Source: Alisma plantago-aquatica (taxonomy: Eukaryota; Streptophyta; Magnoliopsida; Alismatales; Alismataceae). Taken from it: a DNA stretch of 64,000 bases. Below are positions 25,158 through 36,896 of the stretch, in pieces; position 1 is the first letter of the stretch, and each line of letters starts with the position of its first letter. The notes beneath the pieces were generated by a model. It was given only the letters and a program-made list of their open reading frames with translations, was not told the origin of the DNA and did no database searches. The stretch covers positions 885,902,335 through 885,966,334 of the forward strand of contig OY856410.1 in assembly GCA_963693085.1 (NCBI GenBank), in the 5' to 3' direction. The position numbers were made by a program, and so were the translations under genes.

Positions 25158-25608
25158 AGCCATAAATCTCTACAAAGGGACTGTAATCCGAAGAGAAAAG
25201 TGAGGGATACTTCCTCCTCATCTCTTCCTCAAGCTCCCATGGGGCTTCCTCAACACCACGATGATTCCAGATAACCTTCACAAGAAGTAGGTCCTTCCTA
25301 TTCAACTTCTTCACTCTTCTATCAAGAATCATCACTGGACCTTCCTCATAGGTCATATCTTCATCAAGCTCAACCTCAACTGGCTGTATCACTGTCCCTG
25401 TGTCTGGATGACTTTTCTTCAACATACTGACATGGAACACCGGATGTAACTTGTGCAACTCTGGCGGTAGTTCTAACTTGTAAGATACCTTGCCAACATG
25501 TGCTATTACCGAATATGGCCCCATATACCTGGGTGCCATCTTGACTTTCTGTCCAAACCTCAACACGCCTTTCCATGGTGAGACTTTGAGATACACTTTG
25601 TCTCCCAC
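25153..25608 (-). pseudogene. Integrase C-terminal region and chromodomain of D
   Basis: Open 151-residue frame. Residues about 1-70 (GDKVYLKVSPWKGVLRFG, PRYMGPY, HPVFHVSMLKK) are the Gypsy integrase C-terminal GPY/F-type module. Residues about 85-140 (ILDRRVKKLNRKDLLLVKVIWNHRGVEEAPWELEEEM) are the chromodomain that guides chromovirus integration to particular chromatin. This is the best preserved part of pol. Its stop codon, TAA at 25155-25153, lies inside the first bases of the 3' LTR. The upstream part of integrase is broken by stops, so no full protein can be made. Confidence 0.92.
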
Positions 25609-26706
25609 TTGGAACTCTAAAGGTCATCGACGATTATCTGCATATGACTTTTGTCTATCCTGTGCCACTTTTAACTATTGCTGTATCACTTTGATCTTCT
25701 CTGTTGTCTACTGCACTAACTCAGGACCCAAAAGCTGATACTCGCCCGACTCATACTAGCATAAAGGAGATATGCACTTCCTACCATATAAAGCCTCATA
25801 ATGAGCCATGTCGATGCTCTGCTGGTAACTATTGTTGTAGGCGAACTCTATCAAATTGAGATGCACGTCCCATATGCCTAGGAACTGCAAAACACATGCT
25901 CAGAGAAGATCCTCCAAACTTTAAATAGTCCTTTCAAACTACCCATCTGTCTATAGGTGGAAAGTGGTACTAAACCTCAACTGCGTTCCCAACACTTTAT
26001 GCAATTGTCCCCAAAAATGACTCGCAAACTGGGGTCTTCTGTCAGAGACTATTGTTGTGGGCACACCATGCAAACACACTATCTCATCCACTTATACTTG
26101 AGCAAGCTTCTGTGTTGTATACGTTGTCTTCACAGGTATGAAATGAGTAGATTTTGTCAATCTGTCCACTATCACCCAAGTGGAATCTTGATTCTTAGCT
26201 GTCCTTGGCAGACCAACTATGAAATCCATGGTTATATGATCCCATTTCCATTGCGGTATTGGCATGGGTTGCAACGTACCTGCCGGCTTCTGATGCTTAG
26301 CCTTAACCTGCTGACATACCACACATCAAGCCACAAACTTAGCTACATCCCTCTTCAAGCCAGACCACCAATATAGGTCCTTCATATTATGACACATCTT
26401 GGTGACACCTGGATGCATTGCATACATCAATGTGTGTGCTTCCTCAAGCACTAGCTTTCTCAGATCATCAACATCGGGGACCACCATCCTACCAAGATAG
26501 CAAACTAGTCCATCCTCAGACTCATGGAACCCATCATGCTTTTTGCTGCCAAACTCTGATCTTTATCAACTGAACTGAAGCATTTGCCTGCTGTGCATCT
26601 TTGATCTGTTGTCTCAATGTAGGCTTTACTTGCATCTGTTCCAATAGTCCTGCCAACAAGGAAACTTCTAACTATACATCCATCTGCCGCAACGAAACAA
26701 ACATAT
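25600..26706 (-). pseudogene. Integrase zinc finger and catalytic core of D (broken)
   Basis: Reading leftward from E's edge: linker LEQMQVKPTLRQQIKDAQQ; HHCC zinc-binding region (HPGVTKMCHNMKDLYWW, FVARCVVCQQVKAKHQKPAG); catalytic core with the first Asp in WDHITMDFIVGLPRT, VIVDRLTKSTHFIPV, the second Asp in [10 protein letters not shown], and the catalytic Glu in the FERTI segment near 25925; then EFAYNNSYQQSIDMAHYEALYGRK. At least four in-frame stops lie in the Glu region alone, at places where the family has Gln or Arg, and others lie near 26480-26680. The acidic triad is still visible, but the gene is dead. Confidence 0.9.
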
Positions 26707-29700
26707 TGCAACGTCCCCATATTTTCTAAAACTTAATCTAATGTGTGATGTCCAAATCAAAACCTCACCTCAGTGAGAATCCCAATTTAAACACCCCACA
26801 CTAGGCTAAGAAGAAGAATATATAGGGAGTCAGAAGGAAATAATCAGTAGCACATGCACATGAACAATAATAAAACCATACAATACTTGTTCACCATTCA
26901 ACATATAATTACAACATGAATTGTTACAACATTTCATATTACATATTGAACAACAAACTCTACTTATACATGTACTACAACTAAACTACAGGATCTTAAG
27001 ACAACATGTCCACATGTACATCAGCTCGCCACACAACTCTCAACTATCCAAGATTCTTCAAGAGCATAACCACAACCTAAACAAAAGATTACATGTGGTA
27101 CACGTCAGCATAATATTCAAGAATATTGTACTGAGTACGCGTATGTGTCTTTTATATACCTCTCATCATATCTTGGAAATAAGATAAAACTAATTCCTGG
27201 CAGTAACAAAAGAAATATAACAAAAGTCATATACTCGAACAAAGATGTTTATTAATAAAATAGAACACATGTTTTAGCATGACTTTCCATTATATGTAAA
27301 GTTGATAAACCACATGCACTATTCTACCAAAGAGATTTAGTGCTCACATGTACTATTCTTCCAAAGAGATTTAGTACTTTCATAATGCACTATTCTACCA
27401 AAGAGATTTAGTGCTCACATGTACTATTCTGCCAAAGAGATTTTATACTTTCATCAATGCACTATTCTACCAAAGAGATTTAGTGCTATCATATAATGGA
27501 TCAAATATCTTATGTTTCATGTGTTCATAGCCATAAGTATGAAAAACTCAAGCAACATAGCATACAAGAACAATCATTTCATCCAATATCATATGCCAAG
27601 TAATTTACTACACATATAATGCAAGCATATTGTATAATAAGCCAAGTAAGAGGTAATGGCGTACCTTCCAAAGAGATATTCCTAATCACATATTCCTCAT
27701 GTAAACTCTAACCTCTTGGTCAAACCCTGATGAAGACAAGATCATATGTACCATCATTAGGTTCTCATCATCTTACATCTCATCTTAACCCTAATTATGT
27801 TCATTAGGGTTTACCTTATCTCATTAGGATATTCTCATCGTTACTTGCATTCTTGTCTTATATTTATTTTACTGATGTCATTTTCTAGATTATAGTTCAT
27901 CAAATGGATATACTCATGTGTCACATTATTATGTGAACATATTTAGCATTATGTCACTTTCATTAACCATATTCGGGTTACATCATATGTATTAAGGGTC
28001 ATACTCATATAACATAGATTTCGTGTACAAAACTGATCTCAGATCTACATATTATCTTCTAGTTATAGATATGAGGGTATTCTATGAATTTTATCATTTA
28101 TTGAGCATGTATGTATTTATTACATTTCAATCAGGGTTACAAGCCCTAGATAGACATTCTAAGAAAATTACATGATATAGTGCATCAACATGATCATCAT
28201 TGACATCTGGTGCATTATAAACATAATTATGGACTTACTGATATTTTTCCATGATTTTATGTCATCATTTGCTATTTATTATCTATTAAATACGCATTAC
28301 TCATCTTACATGATATCACTGATATTAAAGCATTAAAAGGTTGATATTATGCTTCTATTGTGTTCTGCGCATTTTTCTGAGAAGTTTGCTATATTATATG
28401 TATTTTTTTGATCATTGTGCTATTTTCTATGAATTATCTAAGAACAGAGCATTTTTGAGATATTTACCTTGAAAGTCCAATCGAGTAATGCCACGTGGCG
28501 TGTGAGAGGCGTAGCCCTTTGCTTGACCTGCTTGAGCTGGGCGGTTTAAAAACTGGACCGGTCTACGTCCTTCCCCTTTCCCAGGTTGCAGGTTCCTCTG
28601 TTTCCTCTATGAAACAGAGCATCGCCTCTAACAACCTCTCCCGTGAGGTTTCCATGGTGCTCTGGGCATCTTTGCCTTGTGAACCCGTGCTTGCTTAGTC
28701 TGCATCACCTATGTAGCCGAAACAACATGCTCCTCTTCGGGTCATCATGCACATGCTGCATCAACATCGCCTGGGATGTTGCAGCGGAGGTAAAGGGGCG
28801 CACTACCCCCCCTCTCAAGCACAACCTCTGTTTGTTAGTGCCGCCATCATCTCTCTCTCCGGTGAGGAATCATACAGATCAGGTACTCCTCTCCCTATCC
28901 AATGGCCTCATGAAGCACTAAAGCACCTGTGTTAGTCCATAGCACAGCTACCGCCTATCGCTGCGAGGCCCTCATGTCTGTCAGTTTTCCAGCACAAGAG
29001 ACCCGCTGCCCTAACCAACATCCCCAACGTGAAATCAGCCGCCAAGTCTTCCCTCCTCATCACCTCGTCTAGATCCAAAACCCACATTGAGGAATTGTGC
29101 TGCAGTGTGGCATGGCATTCCTATCGCCGCCATGGCAAGGACTATTGGCGAGCAAATCCCAGAAAATCTAGGCCTCTTAAAGCAACCGTTGTGTTTCCTG
29201 TGCCACTCGACAGTGGAGATGCTGGTGGGGGGGTCTGTGCACACTCTCTCGTGCAGTTGCCTTATGCCTCAACTAAAGCCTTAATATACAGTTCTTGACA
29301 AGAAAGGGGTACATTAATCCCCACGATCCATGAACATGGCTGGGTGGACTAAGTGCTCGCTTCCTTCCCCTCTATAATCTCTGAGCAGTTTGGATGTAGG
29401 ATTAAGCTTGAGCACCGTCTGATCCATTTCTTGGACCACTAGATCAGGCCTCATCTCATCAATCCATGGTTCTTCACTAATCATAGGTGCACAACCACTG
29501 ATGTCATTGAGACCTTGGTCTATCTTCATCAATCATGCACATATTTATCATAACCTTATTCCAATATACCCAAAAACACGTATTGTTTCATCAATTAAAC
29601 AAAATATCAATATCTCTTTCTAGGAACCTCACAACTTCCTGAGATTTTAATCATAGATTTATTACCATCCAAACTAGACGTCATCCAATCTTGGTTCCAA

Positions 29701-29888
29701 TAATCACCTATTTGACCATTCAATTAAATTCCTCAAATAGGCATAATTTATGGATCCAAATCATTATATAAACCTCGATCAACACTCCAACATTACTAAA
29801 ACACTTGGGATTCTCAAAACAACTCAACATGTATGATATCACTTGTGTCATTGGACATTTTAGGATTCTAAAAGTCCACTCCATCACA
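26707..29888 (-). repeat. Element E 3' LTR
   Basis: In + reading it begins TGCAACGTCCCC and ends CCATCACA at 29888; the other LTR starts TGTGACGTCCC. It contains a 34/37-bp alternating tandem array (27316-27493) and a GC-rich island (about 28478-29330). Short open frames in the island are not conserved enough to call genes. Confidence 0.85.
27316..27493. repeat. Alternating 34/37-bp tandem array in E 3' LTR
   Basis: Five units built on ACTATTCTNCCAAAGAGAT, spaced 34, 37, 34 and 38 bp. Units alternate between GCACTATTCTACC...TTTAGTGCTCAC and GTACTATTC(T/G)(T/G)CC...TACTTTCAT, so the real unit is a dimer of about 71 bp. The same array is in the 5' LTR (32748-32918). Confidence 0.9.
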
Positions 29889-32138
29889 TCCTACACACCT
29901 TAAAAGAAATTCTGTCCTCAGAACTAAGCCAAAAACCACTTTGTCACATCATATACATCTTAAAAGAACTTTCGTCCTTGAAAGTAAACCAAAAAGTCTT
30001 CATCTATATGTAGGGCATCACTCTAGGTGCAACCTATCCAAGAACAAAGTTCTATACTCATATCCGAACCACCATTAGGGGTTTTTAAAACATCTAAGGT
30101 GAATCATCCCTTCATAGAAGGCTCAAACAAGGGTTTATAAGCTTAGGTTATTTCACGACATCTTTCATATTATAGGATTTTCATCCTCATTTTACCCAAA
30201 CATTAAACATTAACATATACTTCTTATGAGGGAGTTACATGCAATTAACTCACTTTATCCATATAGATCATATCAAGGTGTCATCATCATTATGTTGTGC
30301 TAACTATCAAACTATATTTTTCGGCTTTATTAAGCACTAAGATTAACACCTCTTGTAACATATTTCATTCATATGATCTTATTTCATTGTTCATAATCAA
30401 TTACAACATTTACTAGTGATTTCATCATAAGATTAACCAACAATATCACATTATCATTATTATTCTTGTATATGGTTAACCATTTATGCATAGAGATCTA
30501 TCAAACCATCACTAGCTTTACATCAGGTTGTGTCTACTTATATCACATACCAAGATTAGATTACATCCATACATATATTCTATCATGGTTGTGCTAAACA
30601 AACTTAGGTGAGTGGCTTATCAAACATATATCAAAACTTTACCTAGGCCAAAAGAGGTTCTCCTGACCCACACCACAAGGGTAGTGCCATGCTCAGTCTC
30701 TCTGAGCTCACTCAACTCTATGAGTATCTCATACGCATATACTTTATCTTTCCTCTCTTAGTCTAGGGTTCTCAGATTACCTCATTGGTACTAGTTGGTT
30801 GCTTTACTAGCTCTAGCCACATAAGCACAAACCAAAACATGATATGGCATACTCTTCATAGGTCTTTACCCAAGAGATATGTTTACCCTCTCTTATATAC
30901 ACCACTAGATTCCTATGTGGGAAACCACCAACCCGAGCATGAGGCTTCATGGAAACTAAAAACATAGCTACCTCCTCCAGGGTCTTGGGCTCTCTCCCTC
31001 ACCCAGATGGCAGGCACTCATATTTCCTTATTCACATATGCATACATAACCAGCCTCTCTCTGACTCTAGGGTTTGGCACTCCTAAGGACATCTAGGGTT
31101 CAACAAAATGTAGGAATCATGCATAGAGTGACTCAACTCAATCACTTAGGAGTATTCTAGTTTAGGACATATCATATCACATATCTCATAATTATCATAT
31201 CTTGAAGTCTAGGTTCTCTAACCTTCTCCCTGTGGGTCTCACTCTCTCTTGAGCTAACCCCAAAACTAGTCCTAACACTAGAGGTCCTCCTTTATAAAAG
31301 AGATTGAGGCTCTTGCTGACTCACAACCTTGTCTTAACTTAACATATCTTATCTCATAAAAGCCTATTTACTTGCGTCATCAAAACTTATCTCAAAACCT
31401 CAAAACTGAACTTAAGTCCTCAAAGACAAATATAGATCATCATAACCATCTTATGTCATCTATGTAAGACTTACATCGTATCATCAAAACTTATTTCATC
31501 TATTCTATCTATCATATATTCCAAACAAGGCTCTAGCCATCTAATCTAGAACTACTCTCTCTTCTAGACTGATGTCATTCACTTTCACTTAGGTTGCATG
31601 ACCACCTCCTACTCGTACATGTGTGGGGACACATTTTGTAATACATATACATAGTAAAATATTATATAGTTTTTCTCCGATAAAACAAGCGTCAGAGAAA
31701 ACTATCAAGGTTTGATCCGATTGGAATCCAAAACCAAATCCAGAAAATGAGTGTCCCACACATAGTAGAGAGTACAGTGTCATGAAAACTAGTAAAAAGG
31801 GTGAGAACAAGGGGTAGACTAGTGTAGATACCCTAGACAATGAGTGCCATATGCCTAGGATTTCTCTTCCCTTTATGTACATCATTTCCAAATAGTGTAA
31901 CGTCCCATACCACTGCACTACAAGGAAAGAACGACATCTAAGGACTTGCTATACAACAAGCACCAGTCAAGACCTAGTTCTCAGACATCTAGGTGCTAAC
32001 CTAGAGGCTAGGTCAGATCTAGTCTCTAAAATATGACTAATCTAACTCTAAAAGATTATTAAGTTCAAGATTCTTTAGTTTTGAGTTGCATAATGAGCAA
32101 ATGTCAGGCTTTGCTATTGTTCATCCTCTGATACCACC
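29889..32138 (-). other. Non-coding interior of E
   Basis: No retroviral protein motif. At the 3' LTR side (29889-29990) there are two successive antisense copies of a Gypsy tail of the form GAGGACRRA...TTCTTTTAAG. A 109-residue open frame on the minus strand at 31589-31918 has no recognisable motif and is probably chance. The primer site lies at 32125-32136 (antisense TGGTATCAGAGG), two bases from the LTR. Confidence 0.75.
32125..32136 (-). promoter_or_regulatory. Primer-binding site of E (tRNA-iMet)
   Basis: Reverse complement TGGTATCAGAGG, two bases from the inner edge of the 5' LTR; complementary to initiator tRNA-Met with one likely change at the end. Confidence 0.85.
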
Positions 32139-35100
32139 TGTGACGTCCCTAGATTTTCTAAAACTTAATCTAATGTGTGATGTCCAAATCAAAACCTCAC
32201 CTCAGTGAGAATCTCAATTTATACACCCCTCACTAGGCTAAGAAGAAGAATATCAAGGGAGTCGGAAGGAAATAATCAGTAGCACATGCACATGAACAAT
32301 AATAAAACCATACAACACTTGTTCACCATTCAACATATAATTACAACATGAATTGTTACAACATTTGATATTACATATTGAACAACAAACTCTACTTATA
32401 CATGTACTACAACTAAACTATAGGATCTTAAGACAACATGTCCACCTGTACATCAGCTCGCCACACAACCCTCAACTATCCAAGATCCTTCAAGAGCATA
32501 ACCACAACCTAAACAAAAGATTACATGTGGTACACGTCAACACAATATTCAAGAATATTGTACTGAGTACGCGTACATGTCTTTTATATACCTCTCATCA
32601 TATATTGGCAATAAGATAAAACTAATACTTGGCAGTAACAAAAGAAATATAACAAAAGGCATATACTCGAACAAAGATGTTTATTAATAAAATAGAACAC
32701 ATGTTTTAGCATGAATTTCCATTATATGTAAAGTTGATAAACTACATGCACTATTCTACCAAAGAGATTTAGTGCTCACATGTACTGTTCTTCCAAAGAG
32801 ATTTAGTACTTTCATAATGCACTATTCTACCAAAGAGATTTAGTGCTCACATGTACTATTCTGCCAAAGAGATTTTGTACTTTCATCAATGCACTATTCT
32901 ACCAAAGAGATTTAGTGCTATCATATAATGGATCAAATATCTTATGTTTCATGTGTTCATATCCATAAGTATGAAGAACTCAAGCAACATAGCATACAAG
33001 AGCAATCATTTCATCCAATATCATATGCCAAGTTATTTACTATGCATATAATGCAAGCATATTGTATAATAAGCCAAGTAAGAGGTAATGGCGTACCTTC
33101 CAAAGAGATATTCCTAATCACATATTCCTCATGTAAACTCTAACCTCTTGGTCAAACCCTAATGAAGACAAGATCATATGTACCATCATTAGGTTCTCAT
33201 CATCTTACATCTCATCTTAACCCTAATTATGTTCATTAGGGTTTAGCTTATCTCATTAGGATATTCTCATCATTACTTGCATTCTTGTCTTATATTTATT
33301 TTACTGATGTCATTTTCTAGATTATAGTTCATCAACTGGATATACTCATGTGTCACATTATTATGTGAACATATTTAACATTATGTCACTTTCATTAACC
33401 ATATTCGGGTTACATCATATGTATTAAGGGTCATCCTCATATAACATGTATTTCGTGTATAAAACTGATTTCAGATCTACATATTATCTTCCAGTTATAG
33501 ATATGAGGGTATTCTGTGAATTTTATCATTTATTGAGCATGTATGTATTTATTACATTTCAATCAGGGTTACAAGCCCTAGATATACATTCTAAGCAAAT
33601 TACATGATATAGTGCATCAACATGATCATTATTGACATCAGGTGCATTATAAACATAATTATGGACTTACTGATATTTTCCCATGATTTTATGTCATCAT
33701 TTGCTATTTATTATCTATTAAATAATCATTACTCATATTACATGATATCACTAATATGAAAGCATTAAAAGTTTAATATTATGTTTCTATCGTGTTTTAC
33801 ACAAGTTTGATATATTATATGTATTTTTCTGATCACTGTGCTATTTTCTATGAATTATATAAGAATAGAGCATTTCTGAGATATTTACCTTGAAAGGCCA
33901 ATCGGGTAATGCCACATGGCGTGTGAGAGGCATAGCCCTTTGCTTGGCCTGCTTGAGCTGGGCGGTCTACAAACTAGACCGGTCTGCGTCCTTCCCCTTT
34001 CCCAGGTCGCGGGTGCCTCTGTTTCCTCTGTGAAACAGAGCACCGCCTCTAGCAACCTCTCCCGTGAGGTTTCCATGGTGCTCTGGGCATCTTTGCCTTG
34101 CAAACCCGTGCTTGCTCAGTCTGCATCACCTATGTAGCTGGAACGACATGCTCCTCTTCAGGTCATCATGCACATGCTGCATCAGCATTGCCTGGGATGT
34201 CGCGGCAGAGGTAAAGGGGCGCACTGCCCCCCTCTCAAGCGCAACCTCTGTTCGTCAGTGCCGCCATCAACTCTCGCTCCGACGAGCAATCATACAGACC
34301 AGGTACTCCTCTCCCTATCCAATGGCATCATGAAGCACTAAAGCATCTATGTCAGTCCATAGCACAACTACCACCTATCGCTGCGAGGCCCTCGTGTCTG
34401 TCAGTTTTCCAGTGCACGAGACCCGCTGCCCTAGCCAACATCCCCAGTGTGAAATCAGACGCCAAGTCTTCCCTCCTCGTCACCTCGTCTAGATCCGAAA
34501 CCCACATTGAGGAATTGTGCTGCAATGTGGCATGACGTTCCTATCGCCACCATGGCAAGGACTATCGTTAAGCAAATCCCAGAAAATCTGGGCCTCCTGA
34601 AGCAACCATCGTGTTTCCTGTGCCACTCGGCGGTGGAGATGCTGGTAGGGGGGGGGTCTGCGCACACTCTCTCGTGCAGTTACCTTATGCCTCAAGTAAA
34701 GCCTTAATATGCAGTTCTTGACAAGCAAGGGTTACATTAATCCCCACAATCCATGAACGTGGCTGGGTGGACTAAGTGCTCACTTCCTTCCCCTCTATAA
34801 TCTCTGAGCAGTTTGGATGTAGGATTAAGCTTGATCACTGTCCGATCCATTTCTTGGACCACTGGATCAGGCCTCATCTCATCAATCTGTGGTTCTTCAC
34901 TAATCATAGGTGCACAACCACTGATGTCATTGATACCTTGGTCTATCTTCATCAATCGTGCACATATTTATCATAACCTTATTCCAATATACCCAAAAAC
35001 ACATATTGTTTCATCAATTAAACAAAATATCAATATCTCTTTCTAGAAACCTCACAACTTCCTGAGATTTTAATCATAGATTTATTACCATCCAAACTAG

Positions 35101-35231
35101 ACGTTATCCAATCTTGGTTCCAATAATCACTTATTTGACCATTCAATTAAATTCCTCAAATAGGCATAACTTATGGATCCAAATCATTATATAAACCTCA
35201 ATCAACACTCCAACATTACTACAACACTTGG
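32139..35231 (-). repeat. Element E 5' LTR (truncated)
   Basis: In + reading it begins TGTGACGTCCC and matches the 3' LTR up to CACTTGG at 35231, then passes directly into D's RT. The other copy continues 78 bp to its CA end, so the outer edge of this LTR is deleted. It contains the second tandem array (32748-32918) and GC-rich island (about 33900-34750). Confidence 0.87.
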
Positions 35232-35880
35232 CATACAACTGATGTTGGTGAAGAAGAGTCAACACTTTTAAAAGATGCTTTTTTCATGCTCTTGACTGTA
35301 TTGACTATAGATCAAGATGTCATCTATAAAAACTACAACAAACTGATCTAGAAATGGAAGAAACACCCTGTTGATCAGATCCATGAAAGCAACAGGTATA
35401 TTGGTTAGCTCAAACGACATAACCACAAACTTAAAGGGACCATACCTCGTCCTCAAAGTTGACTTTGGTATGTCCTCATCCTTAATCCTCAACTGATGAT
35501 ATCCAAACCGTAAGTCGATCTTTGAGAACATGGTAGCACCGCGTAATTGATCAAACATATCGTCTATCCTCGGCAACGGGTACTTGTTCTTGATCGTAAC
35601 TTTGTTTAACTACCGGTAATCTATGCACAAACTCATCAACCCATCCTTCTTCTTTACAAACAAGACTGGAGCACCCCATGGCGATGTGCTTGGTCTGATG
35701 AAACCTTTATCCAACAACTCTTGTAAGCGCTTCTTCAACTTTTCCATCTCAGCTGGAGCTATCCTGTACGGTGTCTGAGCAACTGGCTATGTTCCTAGCA
35801 CCAAATTGACCTCAAAGTCAATCTCTCGTGGTGGGGGAACACTGGGGAACTCATCGGGAAACACATCTCCAAAATATCAG
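35232..35880 (-). pseudogene. Reverse transcriptase of D (truncated)
   Basis: Reading leftward: [69 protein letters not shown](stop)[17 protein letters not shown], then an open 102-residue frame with [34 protein letters not shown] and the catalytic box [11 protein letters not shown]. These are the conserved Ty3/Gypsy RT blocks, and both Asp residues of the YxDD-type box are kept. A TAG at 35610-35612 replaces the Gln/Glu normally following CIDYR. The sequence stops at HQLYA at the junction with E; the rest of RT and all RNase H are absent. Confidence 0.92.
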
Positions 35881-36095
35881 ACATCAGGAACCTCCTCAAT
35901 GCTAGGACCTTTTGCGTTGGTATCCACAACATGGGCTAAGAACACCTTACATCCTTGCTGCAACAACTTCTCTGCCACTATAGCTGACACTAAACATGTT
36001 AAAAGAATCTTCCGATCTCCTTGGAAGATACACCTCTCACCACCGTCAACAAACACTGCTTGCTTGGAACCATAGTCCAACACAACCTTATACTT

Positions 36096-36584
36096 CTATA
36101 AGGTATCCCTCCCAAGGATCACATCGAATCCATGCATATCAAGTGGTATAAGATCCACTTGTATATTGTGTCCCGAAAAAGATAGAACACAAGATGGACA
36201 CTCCTCTCGAAGCATCGAGGAACCATTAAGAGGGGTTTCTAACAACATGCTATCTTTCTTACAGCTAATAGGTAAAAGACAACTATCAAGCATAGTACGT
36301 GTGATAAAAGAGTGCGTAGCACCCGGGTAAACCAAAATAGATATAAAGCAAGAAGAAGACCAATCAGAATGAAATAACTCCATCTGACCTGCCGCCACTC
36401 GCGGGTTGACTATCACCTCCGGCTGACTCATAGCATAGAATCGAGCCATTGCTTGCTGTCCAAGTCCTCTACTTCCTTGGGCAGACGATCCCGCTTGCGA
36501 CACTTGATCACGTCCTCGCCCTCTATTACCACTATACTGTTGTCTATCTGACCCTTGTTGATTCTGCCTCGGATGCTGTGTCAC
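36096..36584 (-). pseudogene. Aspartic protease region of D with mutated active site
   Basis: Open frame of 162 residues. The first ~75 are a Gln/Gly-rich linker following the zinc knuckle; then comes a retropepsin-like fold with LVYPGATHSFI, where the family has V/L-D-(P/S)-G-A-T-H-S-F, and later DVILGRDTL. The catalytic Asp codon is TAC (minus strand; 36327-36329), so Asp has become Tyr, most simply by one G-to-T change. Without this Asp the dimeric protease cannot act, so Gag-Pol could not be processed even if translated. Confidence 0.9.
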
Positions 36585-36602
36585 TTCAACATCTGTCTTT
36601 GG

Positions 36603-36644
36603 GCAATTTGACTAGAAATGCCCAACCTGACCACAAAGATGACA
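36603..36644 (-). pseudogene. Gag CCHC zinc knuckle of D, with in-frame stop
   Basis: Reads C-H-L-C-G-Q-V-G-H-F-(stop)-S-N-C, a complete CX2CX4HX4C nucleic-acid-binding knuckle in which one of the four residues between His and the last Cys is TAG (36612-36614). Confidence 0.9.
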
Positions 36645-36896
36645 TGACTGGTCTCTCTGTTGTGGCCTAGATGGCCCTATCACTGCCACTGAAGTTGTAC
36701 TGTGGCCTTTGGATGGCGAAAATCCACACCCTATTCCCTTACTCGGGGACCACTGTTACGGCATACTAGAACCTTGTATCACAGAAGGTGCTGAAAACCT
36801 TAGCTTCTTGAAGCCATCAAACCTCTATCTTGGGAACTGAGCAAGCCTTTTCTTGGTCATGAACTCTCTCTTCTCCTTGACAGACCATTCTATCCT

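Larger units (their letters stand above)
26707..35231 (-). mobile_element. Element E: non-coding long-LTR retrotransposon inside D
   Basis: Transcribed leftward: 5' LTR 32139-35231 (truncated), primer site 32125-32136, non-coding interior 29889-32138, 3' LTR 26707-29888. The LTRs match closely along about 3.1 kb. The interior is about 2.25 kb with no gag or pol motif. E separates D's RT from D's integrase. No target duplication can be paired, because the right-hand junction has lost both the last ~80 bp of the LTR and a stretch of D. Confidence 0.88.

Noticed and set aside
28495..29298. Open frames in the GC-rich island of E's LTRs (also 33885-34728)
   Set aside because: Inside LTRs, differ in frame and length between the two copies, no motif.
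31589..31918. 109-residue minus-strand open frame in E's interior
   Set aside because: Hydrophobic but without gag, pol or envelope signatures; no second copy available for comparison.
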